Of a stretch of DNA of 64,000 bases, positions 11,195 to 23,236 are shown one piece after another (position 1 is the first letter of the stretch; each line of letters starts with the position of its first letter). The notes under the pieces were generated by a model. The model saw only the letters and a list, made by a program, of their open reading frames with translations. It was not told where the DNA came from and searched no databases. Position numbers and translations under genes: made by a program. Source of the stretch: Haematococcus lacustris (lineage: Eukaryota > Chlorophyta > Chlorophyceae > Chlamydomonadales > Haematococcaceae). Location of the stretch: positions 4,606,703 to 4,670,702 of the forward strand of contig JASKMD010000020.1 in assembly GCA_030144725.1 (NCBI GenBank), given 5' to 3'.

Positions 11195-13504
11195 ATGGCC
11201 GTGTCCACCGCTCAGACGTGCAGCCGCGCTGCGCCAGCCTCTCGTGGGCCGGCTCCACTGCGCATCTCCAGCCTCAAGCCGCTGCCAGCCAGGTGCGCTG
11301 CGACCAATGCGCCATCGCGCAGCACGCATTTAGAATGGCCGCTGCCTCGGCTGAGTTGGGTCACATGGATCGGGACTGCCTCGCACTGTGTCGTTGGACT
11401 GTAGGCGCTCAGTGGCCATGCGCTTCAAGGAGGGATCGGAGCTGGATCAGGCGCCTCCTTCCACCAGCCAGCCACAGGTGCTGTTGCCATCCAGGCAGAG
11501 GCGTGCTCAAGCCAGCTCATGAGGAGTGTTATAGCAGGAATGGCAGCAGCACAGGAGCACAGGAGCAGCAACAAAACAGCTCCAGTAGTAACAGTCGCAG
11601 TAGGTAGTAGCAGTAGCAGTAGCAGCAGCAGGTGGAAGCAGGTACTGCCAGCTGCTACACAACTGCAGACATGATGGTTTCTTTGTTGCCAACATGGGCC
11701 TCCAGTGCCATGCGCCACCTTCGCACCTGTAGCCCCTGTTGCTGCATGCCTGCACAGACCAAGGGCGACGCAGGAGCCAGTGTGTCGAACTATCTAGAGA
11801 CTGCGTCCCAGCCACCCCGCTTTGACCCCGCAGAGCCCAAGGTCAGCAGCCTCACCCCTCATTGCCACGCCACCTTGGGCACTGCTGCTACACCCATAAC
11901 ACCTCACCAGCAATCCATCATGGATCACTCAGCTGCTAATGCTGGGCAGTCCTCACATACCTTGAGCCATGCCAACCCAGCCTGCTGCTGCTGCTGCTGC
12001 TGCTGCTGCCTGTCCCCTCCCTGACCCTGCAGTTCCCCTGGTGGATCCCTGCCTTCACTCGCCGGCGTGAGATCTTTGCCGGCCGCCTGGCCATGGTGGG
12101 CTTCACCGCTGCTTGCTTCTGGGAGGTGGGTCACTGGCTGCAAACACCAGCCAGCACCCATGACAGCCAGCTTGGCATTCAACCAGTCCAGTGTGGGGAT
12201 GTCGGATACGTGCTGGTAGCAGGAGTTCATTGTAGCATCCATGTGAGCAGCCATGGCTAACTAGAAGCTGTGGCCCTTCAGCACTACATGGCGCAATGCT
12301 GAAGGGAATGCACAAGCAACCCTGCTGCCGTCTGGTTGCTGTGCAGTACGCACTGCCTGGGCACCCCAACATCATGCAGCAGCTCACCATCCCCTTCCAG
12401 CTGGCTGGTGTGCCCTTCACGGTGGCCTCGGCTGCCTCCCTGTTCTCTGCCATCATCTCCTACAGCGCTCTGGCAGCCCTAGGGCCCTGGAGCCCTACCT
12501 TTGACCCCCGCAACCTCAAGGTGTGCTGCCAGGCCTGGTGCTGCTGCAGCCACGGCTGCTGTCTACGCATCACCCCTCATGGCCAGCTGGCTGCTCTTTG
12601 AGCAAGCGTCATCATCATCAGCCTGCTCACCCTGATGCTGCCAGCCCTGCATTAACCAGGCCAATGCCAGCAGTTGGCTGTGGCTGTGGCCGGCTGCAGC
12701 TGCAGTTCTGGAGGTTCAGTACCATGTGCGGGCCGTTGTGTGTCTGGCTACAGGACATTATGCGTCGCCCTAGTGGCCCCCCTCGCGATGAGGTGAGCCC
12801 AGTGGACTACAAGCGCTGGCTGGGCATCACCGGCCTGGGGCACTTCACCAAGGCCAATGAGCTGTTCAATGGCAGGTGAGTGGAGCTGAGTGGCTGACCA
12901 GATTGTACGCTTGCATGCAGCGGAGCTGGCTGGAGGATGATGCCTGGTTGTTGCTGGTGTGCAGGCTAGCGATGCTGGGCTTCCTGTTTGCTATCTGGAA
13001 CCAGATGGGCATTGGTGGTCTGGCTGGCCCTGGGCCTGTTGCTCAGGTGGGTCAATGTGACACTGCAGCTGACAGCTGGACAGCAGCTCAGCCAGGGTGA
13101 AGTGGGGCATGGTCAAGCATGAAGCAAACCTGCCCGCATGTTGAGATACCGCAACCAGGCGCATCAGGCCAACTCAGCTGCGTTGATGTGGTCCTGCAGG
13201 TGGGCCTGTTCCTGGGGCAGCTGCCAACTCAAGATTTCTACAATGGCATTCCCATGACGGTGTGTGTCTCATGCATCCTTCCACTCATCCACCTGCTTGC
13301 TCAATCGCGCGGGTTGATGTGGTCTGACTGGTCATTGCGCATAGGGATGTGTTGCTGGGTGTGGCACCGACAAAGTGGTGTACATCAACTGACATGTTGA
13401 TGTGTTGGCACCTGCAGTTTGCGTTGTGGTCCCTCCTGTGGGGTGTCCTGGCGGTGGTCCAAGGCAAGCTGGGCAACCCTGAGGGAGATTTGGACATCTA
13501 TTGA
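11195..13504 (+). CDS. LHC/ELIP/PsbS-superfamily thylakoid protein, left copy
   Basis: Nine in-phase exons (11195-11292, 11405-11477, 11758-11841, 12033-12125, 12347-12520, 12754-12875, 12965-13046, 13200-13259, 13418-13504) give 290 residues. Residues 1 to ~36 look like a chloroplast transit peptide (MAVSTAQTCSRAAPASRG..., then ARRSVAM). Two chlorophyll-binding-type helices follow: REIFAGRLAMVGF (E98, R103) and NELFNGRLAMLGF (E210, R215). Each is followed by a second hydrophobic stretch, PFTVASAASLFSAIISY and FALWSLLWGVLAVVQ. The layout is therefore four helices in two repeats, as in PsbS or LHC-like stress proteins, and the likely site is the thylakoid membrane with a photoprotective role. 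I cannot say which named member it is. A TGTAA signal lies at 13830-13834. Confidence 0.88.
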
Positions 13505-14659
13505 ACAGCTCCCCACCAAGCATGGAACCGTGACGAATGAAGCATAGCGCGCAAAGAGGGATGGAGGCAGCAATAGAGTAACAGGTCGTAATGCAGCTCG
13601 CACAAGCCACGATTTGTGTCGGAACAGTACGTAGTGGTTGGTATCAAGTTGGTGTTGTGGTTGGTAGCATGTCAGGCTCTGAAGCGGCGTTTATTCCTAC
13701 CCAGTTTTGAGGGTGGTGGGATATGTTCATGATGTGAGAATTGATCACATCCACATGATGTTATTCCTGGGTGTAGCATTGTATCTTTCTGCAATTATGC
13801 TCCATCATGCGTAGGCATAGACGATGTGGTGTAAGCACATTTTGACAGTCCACCAGTTGTGATCCGTACAATGAAATATGATACTCAAAGCGAGTATTGT
13901 CGTTAGACACACATCGTCTTGCATCACCTATACATCCTCTGCTCGTGCAACTAAAATGAAAGGTTTCAACAATGGAGCTTGATCACTTAGATCAGTGGCA
14001 TTATTCGCACATTGAGTATGTCAACATTGGTTACTGGGCGCTCCCTGTTCTCATTGGCACAACATCAGGAAATGTCCAGATCCGTGTAATACTACATGTT
14101 ACTTTGCTATGTTATATTACATGTTACATCCTGTGTACGTACAGTGACGGTCATGTTACATTGCCTTATTAGCTGCTTGGTTCGCCCGCAATATAACTGT
14201 ACACCCCGCCGCACAAGTCGCAATTTATCCCCGCACCCAGAATTGTTTTTGGGATCGTGGGCCGTGGGCTGCTGTTCGGCTTGAGTGTTGCAAGCCGCAG
14301 TCGCAGTTCTAGCAGATGTTGATGGCTGCTGCGAATGTTCCCAAGCAACAGGTCTACAACAACAATCAGGTCTCCCATGAGGACCTCCCCCTGTGGGGGG
14401 GAGGTCGCTCCCCCTCATAGGGGGACCTTCTAACCGCCCAACCGCATCCCGCCCGCTGTACTGCGCCACCTTCCTGGGCACCTGTGCGCTCGCACCGCAC
14501 GCGTGCTAAGACTGATTACACTGCTATTGCTAGGTTGTGCAGCGTGGGCCGCAGCGCTCGCAGCATCAATTGCCACCACGCTAGATGCGACAAGCCCAGC
14601 CACAGCAGAAACCTCAGCAGGAACAGCAGCTGGCGAGCAGCCCGTAACCGCAGACGGAA
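13505..14659. other. 3' flank of the left LHC-like gene
   Basis: No gene is supported. The flank holds TGTAA motifs (13830, 14085), AT-richer sequence at 13700-14200, and a G/C-rich foldback around 14376-14432. The foldback is built from GACCTCCCCC...GGGGGGAGGTC inside a second stem, AGGTCCCCC...GGGGGACCT-like. The whole stretch recurs in the right arm. Confidence 0.5.
14382..14407. repeat. GC-rich hairpin in the inverted-repeat arm
   Basis: GACCTCCCCC and GGGGGGAGGTC are complementary around a short TGTG loop. Flanking AGGTCC/GGACC segments could extend or compete with the stem. It is conserved at about 19483-19508 in the other arm. Nothing shows what it does. Confidence 0.45.
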
Positions 14660-15178
14660 TGCAGAGCGCAGATACTATGCGCAGAACCTGAGCCTGCAAC
14701 CCCAGCACTTCGAACATCAAGCCTCGCACCCCGCACCTCGCATCTCGGCCCATGTCTAACATTTCTGAGCCAGGAGGTGCAGCCAAGGGAAGCAGCTAGG
14801 CAGCGCAGCAAGGAGCAGCAAAGAGCAGCAAGGAGCAGCGAGGAGCAGTTGGATGCGGCACCCTTCCCAACCCCTCCACCACCACCCTCGCCCTACATCC
14901 ACCCCAATTTCCCCTGCACACACACCACCCTGCAGATAGTGAGTGGCTCGCTTTTTCAGTTGTGTGGTTAAGTGTGCCTAGCCTGACCACATGCATGAAC
15001 TTCTTTGCTGCAGGGTTTCATAGTCACAACCATCCCCTTTCCAACAACCACCACTCTCACCTTCGCCACAATGCAACACCCTCTACCTATCTTGCAGCCT
15101 GGAGCAAGCCCTCCCACCCTCCCCCCAAGCTCCGCCACCACCACAACCACCACCTCCCAAGCCCCTCCCCTCCCCAGA
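14660..15178. other. start of the spacer between the inverted arms
   Basis: The plus frame near 14777-14940 is charged and then Pro-rich (AARQRSKEQQRAARSSEEQ), which may be coding or simply AGC/GAG repeats. No family was recognised. Confidence 0.3.
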
Positions 15179-15352
15179 CCCTCCCTCCCCTCCCCTCCCC
15201 TCCCCTCCCCTCCCCTCCCCTCCCCTCCCCTCCCCTCCCCTCCCCTCCCCTCCCCTCCCCTCCCCTCCCCTCCCCTCCCCTCCCCTCCCCTCCCCTCCCC
15301 TCCCCTCCCCTCCCCTCCCCTCCCCTCCCCTCCCCTCCCCTCCCCTCCCCTC
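15179..15352. repeat. (CTCCC)n microsatellite
   Basis: About 34 uninterrupted 5-bp units form a strong purine/pyrimidine strand asymmetry. All long Ser-Pro-Leu or Gly-Arg-Glu frames through it are artefacts of the repeat. Confidence 0.95.
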
Positions 15353-15406
15353 TTGAGCACTTGCGTTGAGCAAGTGTACACCACAGCAGCCTCCCTCCCC
15401 CCGCAG

Positions 15407-16251
15407 CCATGAGCCATCTCCATGAGCAGCAACTAAGAGCAGATGCAAAAGCAGCAAGTAGGAGGCGCTTGGAGTGGCAGCCAGGACTTCCGGTGAGTGC
15501 GCATGCTGTTAGGGTGTCAGCCGAGCCTGCCAAACTCTGGTCATGCATGTCCTGCCATGGCTTGGTGGTTGCTAGCATGTCATGCATGTCCTTATTCATC
15601 TGCTTGCTGGCTGATGTTTGCTTGCAGTTGTTGATAGCTGGGGCATGACAACAGTAGCATGGCTTGGTGATTGCAAGCAAGGCGGCAGCGGCATAGAGCA
15701 GCAAGCAACAAGGAGCCAGCAAGGACCGTACCCTCCCCATACCCCGTACCCTCCCCCATCCCACCACCACCACTTCCGAGTCTGCCACCCACCTACCCTC
15801 CTCCCCTCTCCTCTCCCCCACCACGCACCTAGCAGCCTATGGAGGAGCAGCCTGAGCTAGTAGCATAGAGCAGACAGCATGGAGCGGGCAGCATGGAGCG
15901 GGTGGTGCTGCCAGTGGTGATGGTGCTGCTGCTAGTGCTGCTGTTGTTGTTGTTGCTGCAGCTGCTTGAGCTGCTGAGCAGCCTAGTAGTAGCAACCAAC
16001 CCAGTTTGGGGACATGGGGCAGGGGGAGCAAGTCACCTACTTCCCCCCCTCCCCTTACCCTCACCCCACGGCACACGCTGCAGCCCCTTCCCAACCCCAC
16101 CCAGCAGCCCTTGGCGTACCAGCTTGGAGCAACAGGGATAGGGGCACTTAGCAGCAAGCTCTGCTGCTTATGGAGCATGGCCAGCTGCTTGTCTGGCTGC
16201 AGCACATGATTGTCGTGTGCAAGGAGGCATGCGATGAGCCTGAGCCGCATG
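15407..16251 (+). CDS. possible exons of an unrecognised plus-strand gene
   Basis: Two segments look like exons by splice sites and composition. 15407-15492 runs from CCGCAG to GTGAGT and reads MSHLHEQQLRADAKAASR. 16152-16251 runs from ACTTAG to GTGAGG and reads EHGQLLVWLQHMIVVC. I could not connect them in phase or find a start or stop, so this may be a remnant or chance. Confidence 0.2.
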
Positions 16252-16802
16252 GTGAGGCTGAGTCAGGGCAGCTGCAGCAGTCATTGCAATTAGGGCGGTT
16301 GTTCAATATCAAACAACACATGCAGAGGCTACACATACAAGGCTGAGGGCATGCACATGAGCTAGGAGGGCAGGGGTACAACTCACCACTTGTATAATCC
16401 CTGATAACATGGTGGTCATGTAATGCTATCCAACCAACCGCGTATGTAATTCCTAAACGTTGAGAGCTGACCTAACTCGACTTCCAGAGCCACCTGGTCC
16501 CAACCTATGCATACCATGCATGTCACCAGCCGCGGTTGGAATAGTAGCTCTTTGTTGAAGCCCAGGCCAAATAGCCTAGCCAAATAGGAAGGGCCGCGCC
16601 TAAGCCTAGACTTTCCAGCCTAAACACTGCTAGCACCACCCCGCTTCCTAGCCAACACAACAGCTGTGGTACACTCTGATGTAAGCCAACACAGTTGGTG
16701 TGGCCAACACTCTGATGTCAGCCAAGACAACTACCGTAGTGACTGTGGCACACTGTGACACCACCCCGCCATAGCTCATTGCGCATCTACATACCTCGGC
16801 TA

Positions 16803-17306
16803 TCACGTTTGCAGCATGAGCGCATCACCGCGTGGTGGTGGTGTCCATACAAGGGGCATGTGGCGCACCACACCCTAGCATGTGGCTGGATCTGGTGAGC
16901 CTCCACTATAGGTACCATCCGTAGTCCAACTGGCTGTGACACATTGGGCGTGGATCACTGCCAGGCCTGCACTTGCTAAGCATGACCGTGATGCATACAT
17001 GCAAAGGGGGTATGTAGAAGGTGGCTACCACATTTGCAGCATTAGCGCATCACCGCGTGGTGGTGTTGTCCATACAAGGGGCATGTGGCGCACCACACCC
17101 TAGCATGTGGCTAAGTCTGGTGAGCCTCCACTACAGGTGCCATCCGTGGTCCAGCTAGCTGTGACACATTGGGTGTGGATCACTGCCAGGCTTGCACTTG
17201 CTTTGCATGACCGTGATGCATACATGCAAAGGGGGTTTGTAGCAGGTGGCTACCACATTTGCGGCCTTAGCGCATCACCGCGTGGTGGTGTTGTCCATGA
17301 AAGGGG
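16803..17306. repeat. tandem repeat with 225-bp period
   Basis: The anchor CGCATCACCGCGTGGTGGTG starts at 16821, 17046 and 17271, exactly 225 bp apart. The two full units between them agree at almost every position. The third copy breaks off about 35 bp in. No reading frame is kept across units. Confidence 0.9.
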
Positions 17307-17559
17307 CGTAGGAATCGTTTGAGAAGAGGATACACGGCTAATGACCACCACCGTTGTCTTCATTACATCTTGACCATTCACAGCTTACAAATCACGTTGG
17401 TTTTTCAATTCACAGCTTACAAATCACGTTGTTTTTATTAATCACGTTGTTTCTTGAAAGCTTTTGCTAATACAAGACTGAACTGCCACACACCTACATC
17501 CTGCTGATGCTGTCCATGCACTGCTCATGCACTACAGCCTGCTGCTCTTGCTGCTGCTC

Positions 17560-17806
17560 ATGCACCACAACACACCTACATCCTGCTGCTGCTGCTGCTC
17601 ATGCACTGCAGCACATGCACTCCAGCCTGCTGCTGCTGCTGCTCATGCACTGAAGCACACCTGCAGCCTGCTGCTACCTGCACTGCCACACACCTACAGC
17701 CTGCTGCCGCCACACACCTACAGCCTGCTACTGCTGCCCATCCACTGCTGCTCATACACTACAGCCTGCTGCTGCTGCTCATGCACTGTACTGCATTCAC
17801 TGCAGC
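17560..17806. repeat. CTGCTG/CACACCTACAGC-rich tract
   Basis: Imperfect repetition of GCCTGCTGCTGCTGCTCATGCACT-like units, about 20-45 bp each, lies directly before the G-rich minisatellite. Seen directly; no function proposed. Confidence 0.7.
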
Positions 17807-18520
17807 CTGCAGGGCAGGGCAGGGCAAGGCAGGGCTGGGAGGGGGTGGGGCAGGGCTGGGTAGGGCAGGGAGGGGCAACGCAAGGCTGGGAGGGGGTTGG
17901 GCAGGGCTGGGAGGGGGTTGGGCAGGGCTGGGCAGGGAGGGGAGGGGCGATGCAAGGCTGGGAGGGGGTGGGGCAGGGCTGAGATGGGGTGGGCAGGGCT
18001 GGGAGGTGGTGGGGCAGGGCTGGGAGGTGGTGGGGCAGGGCTGGGTAGGGAGGGGAGGGGCAACGCAAGGCTGGGAGGGGGTGGGGCAGGGCTGAGATGG
18101 GGTGGGCAGGGCTGGGAGGTGGTGGGGCGGGGCTGGGAGGTGGTGGGGCAGGGCTGGGAGGTGGTGGGGCAGGGCTGGGTAGGGAGGGGAGGGGCAACGC
18201 AAGGCTGGGAGGGGGTGGGGCAGGGCTGAGATGGGGTGGGCAGGGCTGGGAGGTGGTGGGGCAGGGCTGGGAGGTGGTGGGGCAGGGCTGGGAGGTGGTG
18301 GGGCAGGGCTGGGTAGGGAGGGGAGGGGAGGGGCAACGCAAGGCTGGGAGGGGGTCGGGCAGGGCTGGGCTGAGGCGGCGAGGGGCAACGTAAGGATGGG
18401 CTGCGGTGGGGCAGGGCTGGGCTGGGGTGGGGCAGGGCTAGAAGGGGGTGGGGCAGGGCCGGGCAGGGAGGGGAGGGGAGGGGCAATGCAAGGCTGGGAG
18501 GGGTGGGGCAGGGCTGGGTA
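17807..18520. repeat. G-rich minisatellite (GGGGCAGGGCTGGGAGG units)
   Basis: Units of about 17-22 bp such as GGTGGGGCAGGGCTGGGAGG are arranged into higher-order blocks of about 134 bp marked by GCAACGCAAGGCTGGGAGGG. The four-G runs could form G-quadruplexes. Long frames on both strands come from the repeat and are not genes. Confidence 0.9.
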
Positions 18521-18647
18521 TCGAACCATGAACATTAGCACATGTCGGAGGGCAGCGTCTCCTGCCATTGAGACACCTCCACCAAACAAGGAGAAGTAGT
18601 GCCGCATGAGACCGATGTCATACCAAGTATGAATCTGGATTTGACTG

Positions 18648-19022
18648 CTAGGCCAACAAAAGAAGTGCACACTCCTTGCAGCCAGTGCACTGCCAAACAG
18701 TTAGCGAAAAGCAATGATGAAGATCGATGTACTCCACCTCCTCATGTCTCTCCACTTGCTGCAATGGTGACAGTCCAGCTGAGCTTGCTGCATGCTGTGC
18801 TGCATGCTGCTCCCAAGCTAAGTCAAGTTGCTCCTGCATGGCAGCCTGTAGGGCTGCTCTCTTGCTTGTGAGAAGCTGCTCATGTGCAGGAGCTGAGGCG
18901 GCATAGTCAAACCGACGCTGTGTCTCATTCTGACGGGCTGCAGTGTCAGAACGCTCCTTGCTGATAGCCCACTTGACCCAGCCCTTTGTTGGGGCTGGGG
19001 CTGGTCGTCGAATGCAAGCATA
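18648..19022 (-). CDS. unrecognised minus-strand ORF
   Basis: An open frame without an initial ATG reads KGWVKWAISKERSDTAARQN, then QRRFDYAASAPAHEQLL, then QAAMQEQLDLAWEQHAAQ, and stops at 18648-18650. Its mixed, charged, helical composition is unlike the surrounding repeats. A second stretch at about 19080-19185 in another frame (GRTAFESIHRQHKSSPDLPR, then LVVLGNG) might be an upstream exon. I do not recognise the family. It could be an old mobile-element gene. Confidence 0.35.
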   Translation of the reverse strand, partial: YACIRRPAPAPTKGWVKWAISKERSDTAARQNETQRRFDYAASAPAHEQLLTSKRAALQAAMQEQLDLAWEQHAAQHAASSAGLSPLQQVERHEEVEYIDLHHCFSLTVWQCTGCKECALLLLA

Positions 19023-19230
19023 TCAGGCATGTATAGCTCAGCTGCCCCAGGTGCCCACTGTCCCCATCCCGCCACCCGTTGCCCAACACGACCAGCATGC
19101 TTCTTGGCAGGTCGGGGCTGCTCTTGTGCTGACGGTGGATGCTTTCAAATGCTGTCCGCCCTTCATCCTTCTGCGGAGAGCTTGGAAAAACAGGCATGAC
19201 CCAAATGAGCCATCGCCGCGGCGGGCTGAA

Positions 19231-21883
19231 ATCCGTCTGCGGTTACGGGCTGCTCGCCAGCTGCTGTTCCTGCTGAGGTTTCTGCTGTGGCTGGGCTTGT
19301 CGCATCTAGCGTGGTGGCAATTGATGCTGCGAGCGCTGCGGCCCACGCTGCACAACCTAGCAATAGCAGTGTAATCAGTCTTAGCACGCGTGCGGTGCGA
19401 GCGCACAGGTGCCCAGGAAGGTGGCGCAGTACAGCGGGCGGGATGCGGTTGGGCGGTTAGAAGGTCCCCCTATGAGGGGGAGCGACCTCCCCCCCACAGG
19501 GGGAGGTCCTCATGGGAGACCTGATTGTTGTTGTAGACCTGTTGCTTGGGAACATTCGCAGCAGCCATCAACATCTGCTAGAACTGCGACTGCGGCTTGC
19601 AACACTCAAGCCGAACAGCAGCCCACGGCCCACGATCCCAAAAACAATTCTGGGTGCGGGGATAAATTGCGACTTGTGCGGCGGGGTGTACAGTTATATT
19701 GCGGGCGAACCAAGCAGCTAATAAGGCAATGTAACATGACCGTCACTGTACGTACACAGGATGTAACATGTAATATAACACAGCAAAGTAACATGTAATA
19801 TTACACGGATCTGGACATTTCCTGATGTTGTGCCAATGAGAACAAGGAGCGCCCAGTAACCAATGTTGACATACTCAATGTTCGAATAATGCCACTGATC
19901 TAAGTGATCAAGCTCCATTGTTGAAACCTTTCATTTTAGTTGCACGAGCAGAGGATGTATAGGTGATGCAAGACGATGTGTGTCTAACGACAATACTCGC
20001 TTTGAGTATCTTATTTCATTGTACGGATCACAACTGGTGGACTGTCAAAATGTGCTTACACCACATCGTCTATGCCTACGCATGATGGTGCATAATTGCA
20101 GAAAGATACAATGCTACACCCAGGAATAACATCATGTGGATGTGAGCAATTCTCACTCACATCATGAACATATCCCACCACCCTCAAAACTGGGTAGGAA
20201 TAAACGCCGCTTCAGAGCCTGACATGCTACCAACCACAACACCAACTTGATACCAACCACTACGTACTGTTCCGACACAAATCGTGGCTTGTGCGAGCTG
20301 CATTACGACCTGTTACTCTATTGCTGCCTCCATCCCTCTTTGCGCGCTATGCTTCATTCGTCACGGTTCCATGCTTGGTGGGGAGCTGTTCAATAGATGT
20401 CCAAATCTCCCTCAGGGTTGCCCAGCTTGCCTTGGACCACCGCCAGGACACCCCACAGGAGGGACCACAACGCAAACTGCAGGTGCCAACACATCAACAT
20501 GTCAGTTGATGTACACCACTTTGTCGGTGCCACACCCAGCAACACATCCCTATGCGCAATGACCAGTCAGACCACATCAACCCGCGCGATTGAGCAAGCA
20601 GGTGGATGAGTGGAAGGATGCATGAGACACACACCGTCATGGGAATGCCATTGTAGAAATCTTGAGTTGGCAGCTGCCCCAGGAACAGGCCCACCTGCAG
20701 GACCACATCAACGCAGCTGAGTTGGCCTGATGCGCCTGGTTGCGGTATCTCAACATGCGGGCAGGTTTGCTTCATGCTTGACCATGCCCCACTTCACCCT
20801 GGCTGAGCTGCTGTCCAGCTGTCAGCTGCAGTGTCACATTGACCCACCTGAGCAACAGGCCCAGGGCCAGCCAGACCACCAATGCCCATCTGGTTCCAGA
20901 TAGCAAACAGGAAGCCCAGCATCGCTAGCCTGCACACCAGCAACAACCAGGCATCATCCTCCAGCCAGCTCCGCTGCATGCAAGCGTACAATCTGGTCAG
21001 CCACTCAGCTCCACTCACCTGCCATTGAACAGCTCATTGGCCTTGGTGAAGTGCCCCAGGCCGGTGATGCCCAGCCAGCGCTTGTAGTCCACTGGGCTCA
21101 CCTCATCGCGAGGGGGGCCACTAGGGCGACGCATAATGTCCTGTAGCCAGACACACAACGGCCCGCCCATGGTACTGAACCTCCAGAACTGCAGCTGCAG
21201 CCGGCCACAGCCACAGCCAACTGCTGGCATTGGCCTGGTTAATGCAGGGCTGGCAGCATCAGGGTGAGCAGGCTGATGATGATGACGCTTGCTCAAAGAG
21301 CAGCCAGCTGGCCATGAGGGGTGATGCGTAGACAGCAGCCGTGGCTGCAGCAGCACCAGGCCTGGCAGCACACCTTGAGGTTGCGGGGGTCAAAGGTAGG
21401 GCTCCAGGGCCCTAGGGCTGCCAGTGCGCTGTAGGAGATGATGGCAGAGAACAGGGAGGCAGCCGAGGCCACCGTGAAGGGCACACCAGCCAGCTGGAAG
21501 GGGATGGTGAGCTGCTGCATGATGTTGGGGTGCCCAGGCAGTGCGTACTGCACAGCAACCAGACGGCAGCAGGGTTGCTTGTGCATTCCCTTCAGCATTG
21601 CGCCATGTAGTGCTGAAGGGCCACAGCTTCTAGTTAGCCATGGCTGCTCACATGGATGCTACAATGAACTCCTGCTACCAGCACGTATCCGACATCCCCA
21701 CACTGGACTGGTTGAATGCCAAGCTGGCTGTCATGGGTGCTGGCTGGTGTTTGCAGCCCGTGACCCACCTCCCAGAAGCAAGCAGCGGTGAAGCCCACCA
21801 TGGCCAGGCGGCCGGCAAAGATCTCACGCCGGCGAGTGAAGGCAGGGATCCACCAGGGGAACTGCAGGGTCAGGGAGGGGACA

Positions 21884-21916
<33 letters not shown>

Positions 21917-23236
21917 CTGGGTTGGCATGGCTCAAGGTATGTGAGGACTGCCCAGCATTAGCAGCTGAGTGATCCATGATGGATTGCTGGTGAGGTGTTA
22001 TGGGTGTAGCAGCAGTGCCCAAGGTGGCGTGGCAATGAGGGGTGAGGCTGCTGACCTTGGGCTCTGCGGGGTCAAAGCGGGGTGGCTGGGACGCAGTCTC
22101 TAGATAGTTCGACACACTGGCTCCTGCGTCGCCCTTGGTCTGTGCAGGCATGCAGCAACAGGGGCTACAGGTGCGAAGGTGGCGCATGGCACTGGAGGCC
22201 CATGTTGGCAACAAAGAAACCATCATGTCTGCAGTTGTGTAGCAGCTGGCAGTACCTGCTTCCACCTGCTGCTGCTACTGCTACTGCTACTACCTACTGC
22301 GACTGTTACTACTGGAGCTGTTTTGTTGCTGCTCCTGTGCTCCTGTGCTGCTGCCATTCCTGCTATAACACTCCTCATGAGCTGGCTTGAGCACGCCTCT
22401 GCCTGGATGGCAACAGCACCTGTGGCTGGCTGGTGGAAGGAGGCGCCTGATCCAGCTCCGATCCCTCCTTGAAGCGCATGGCCACTGAGCGCCTACAGTC
22501 CAGCGACACAGTGCGAGGCAGTCCCGATCCATGTGACCCAACTCAGCCGAGGCAGCGGCCATTCTGAATGCGTGCTGCTCGATGGCGCATTGGTCGCAGC
22601 GCACCTGGCTGGCAGCGGCTTGAGGCTGGAGATGCGCAGTGGAGCCGGCCCACGAGAGGCTGGTGCAGCGCGGCTGCACGTCTGAGCGGTGGACACGGCC
22701 ATTGTTCGCGCTGTGCTAAACTGCTACTGTGTGAGTTTGTCTGCTGTTGCGGGTGCTGTTCGCTACGATCTGAGTGTGGTGAGTAGTTGCGGGTATTTAT
22801 CCAGCCGGCCGCCGCTCCGCGTCACAGCGTGTCGTAGCATGCGCCGGTGCAGTCACAGGGGTTCGTCAGAGGTCAGAGGGTGCCGGGCAGCGTTAGTTCA
22901 TGTGAAGCGTGGGGTGACCCTGACTCCGCGAGATGCTTGTTGGCTGTACGTGGCATGTAGAGGAGTGTGCAATGCATGGCCCTAGCGGTGCCCTGCTGGT
23001 CTGGGCGTGCGGGGCAGCATTTGATGAGCAGTATGGTGGGGCGGCTAGTCCGACATGTTCGAAGCTGGCTGCGGACATGCGCATGGCAGGCATTGAGGCA
23101 CCCTCTTGATACCCTCACACCGGCGCCGGTCACCTGTATTGTCTCAGGGTGCTGGCAGGAGCGCTCAAGGGGACAACTACAGTGCATCAACGCTGCTTCC
23201 CACTCTAGGGCGGCACACATACCATGATGACATATA
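19231..23236 (-). repeat. right arm of the ~4-kb inverted duplication
   Basis: Reverse complement of 10660-14659 with about 1% visible differences. The arm includes the complete second LHC-like gene. The two genes therefore converge on the 4.57-kb spacer 14660-19230. The 3' flank at 19231-20389 holds the same TGTAA signal (TTACA at 20056-20060 on the plus strand) and GC-rich foldback, but no gene. Beyond the arm, 23237-23559 shows nothing coding. Confidence 0.9.
20390..22702 (-). CDS. LHC/ELIP/PsbS-superfamily thylakoid protein, right copy
   Basis: Second copy of the gene at 11195-13504. Exons in transcript order: 22702-22605, 22492-22420, 22139-22056, 21861-21769, 21547-21374, 21140-21019, 20929-20848, 20694-20635 and 20476-20390. 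All splice sites, the start and the stop are intact. I saw no amino-acid difference from the left copy; the exon differences I found are silent (for example GCG to GCA in exon 1). The same two helices with ExxxGRxAM motifs are present. Both copies keep the TATA-like element and 5' flank, so both may be expressed. Confidence 0.87.

Larger units (their letters stand above)
10660..14659 (+). repeat. left arm of a ~4-kb inverted duplication
   Basis: This arm matches the reverse complement of 19231-23236 almost base for base, with scattered substitutions and a few small indels (for example one extra CAG in the right copy). Positions add up to 33897 near 11.2 kb and drift to 33890 near 14.5 kb. Similarity stops abruptly after GTAACCGCAGACGGA near 14659 and fades at the outer end near 10660. 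It carries a complete LHC-like gene with its promoter and about 1.1 kb of downstream sequence. Confidence 0.9.

Noticed and set aside
14107..14481. Minus-strand 124-codon frame repeated in both inverted arms
   Set aside because: Present twice only because the DNA is duplicated. No start context, splice support or recognisable domain; it overlaps the foldback.
15083..15824. Long Gly/Arg/Glu or Pro frames across the CTCCC repeat
   Set aside because: Frame openness is explained by the repeat; no splice or codon signal supports coding.
18518..18592. tRNA-like sequence on the minus strand (GGTTCGATACC B-box, D-arm-like GTCTC...GAGAC)
   Set aside because: There is no acceptor stem and the anticodon arm is misplaced by about ten bases. 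At most it is a tRNA-derived repeat.
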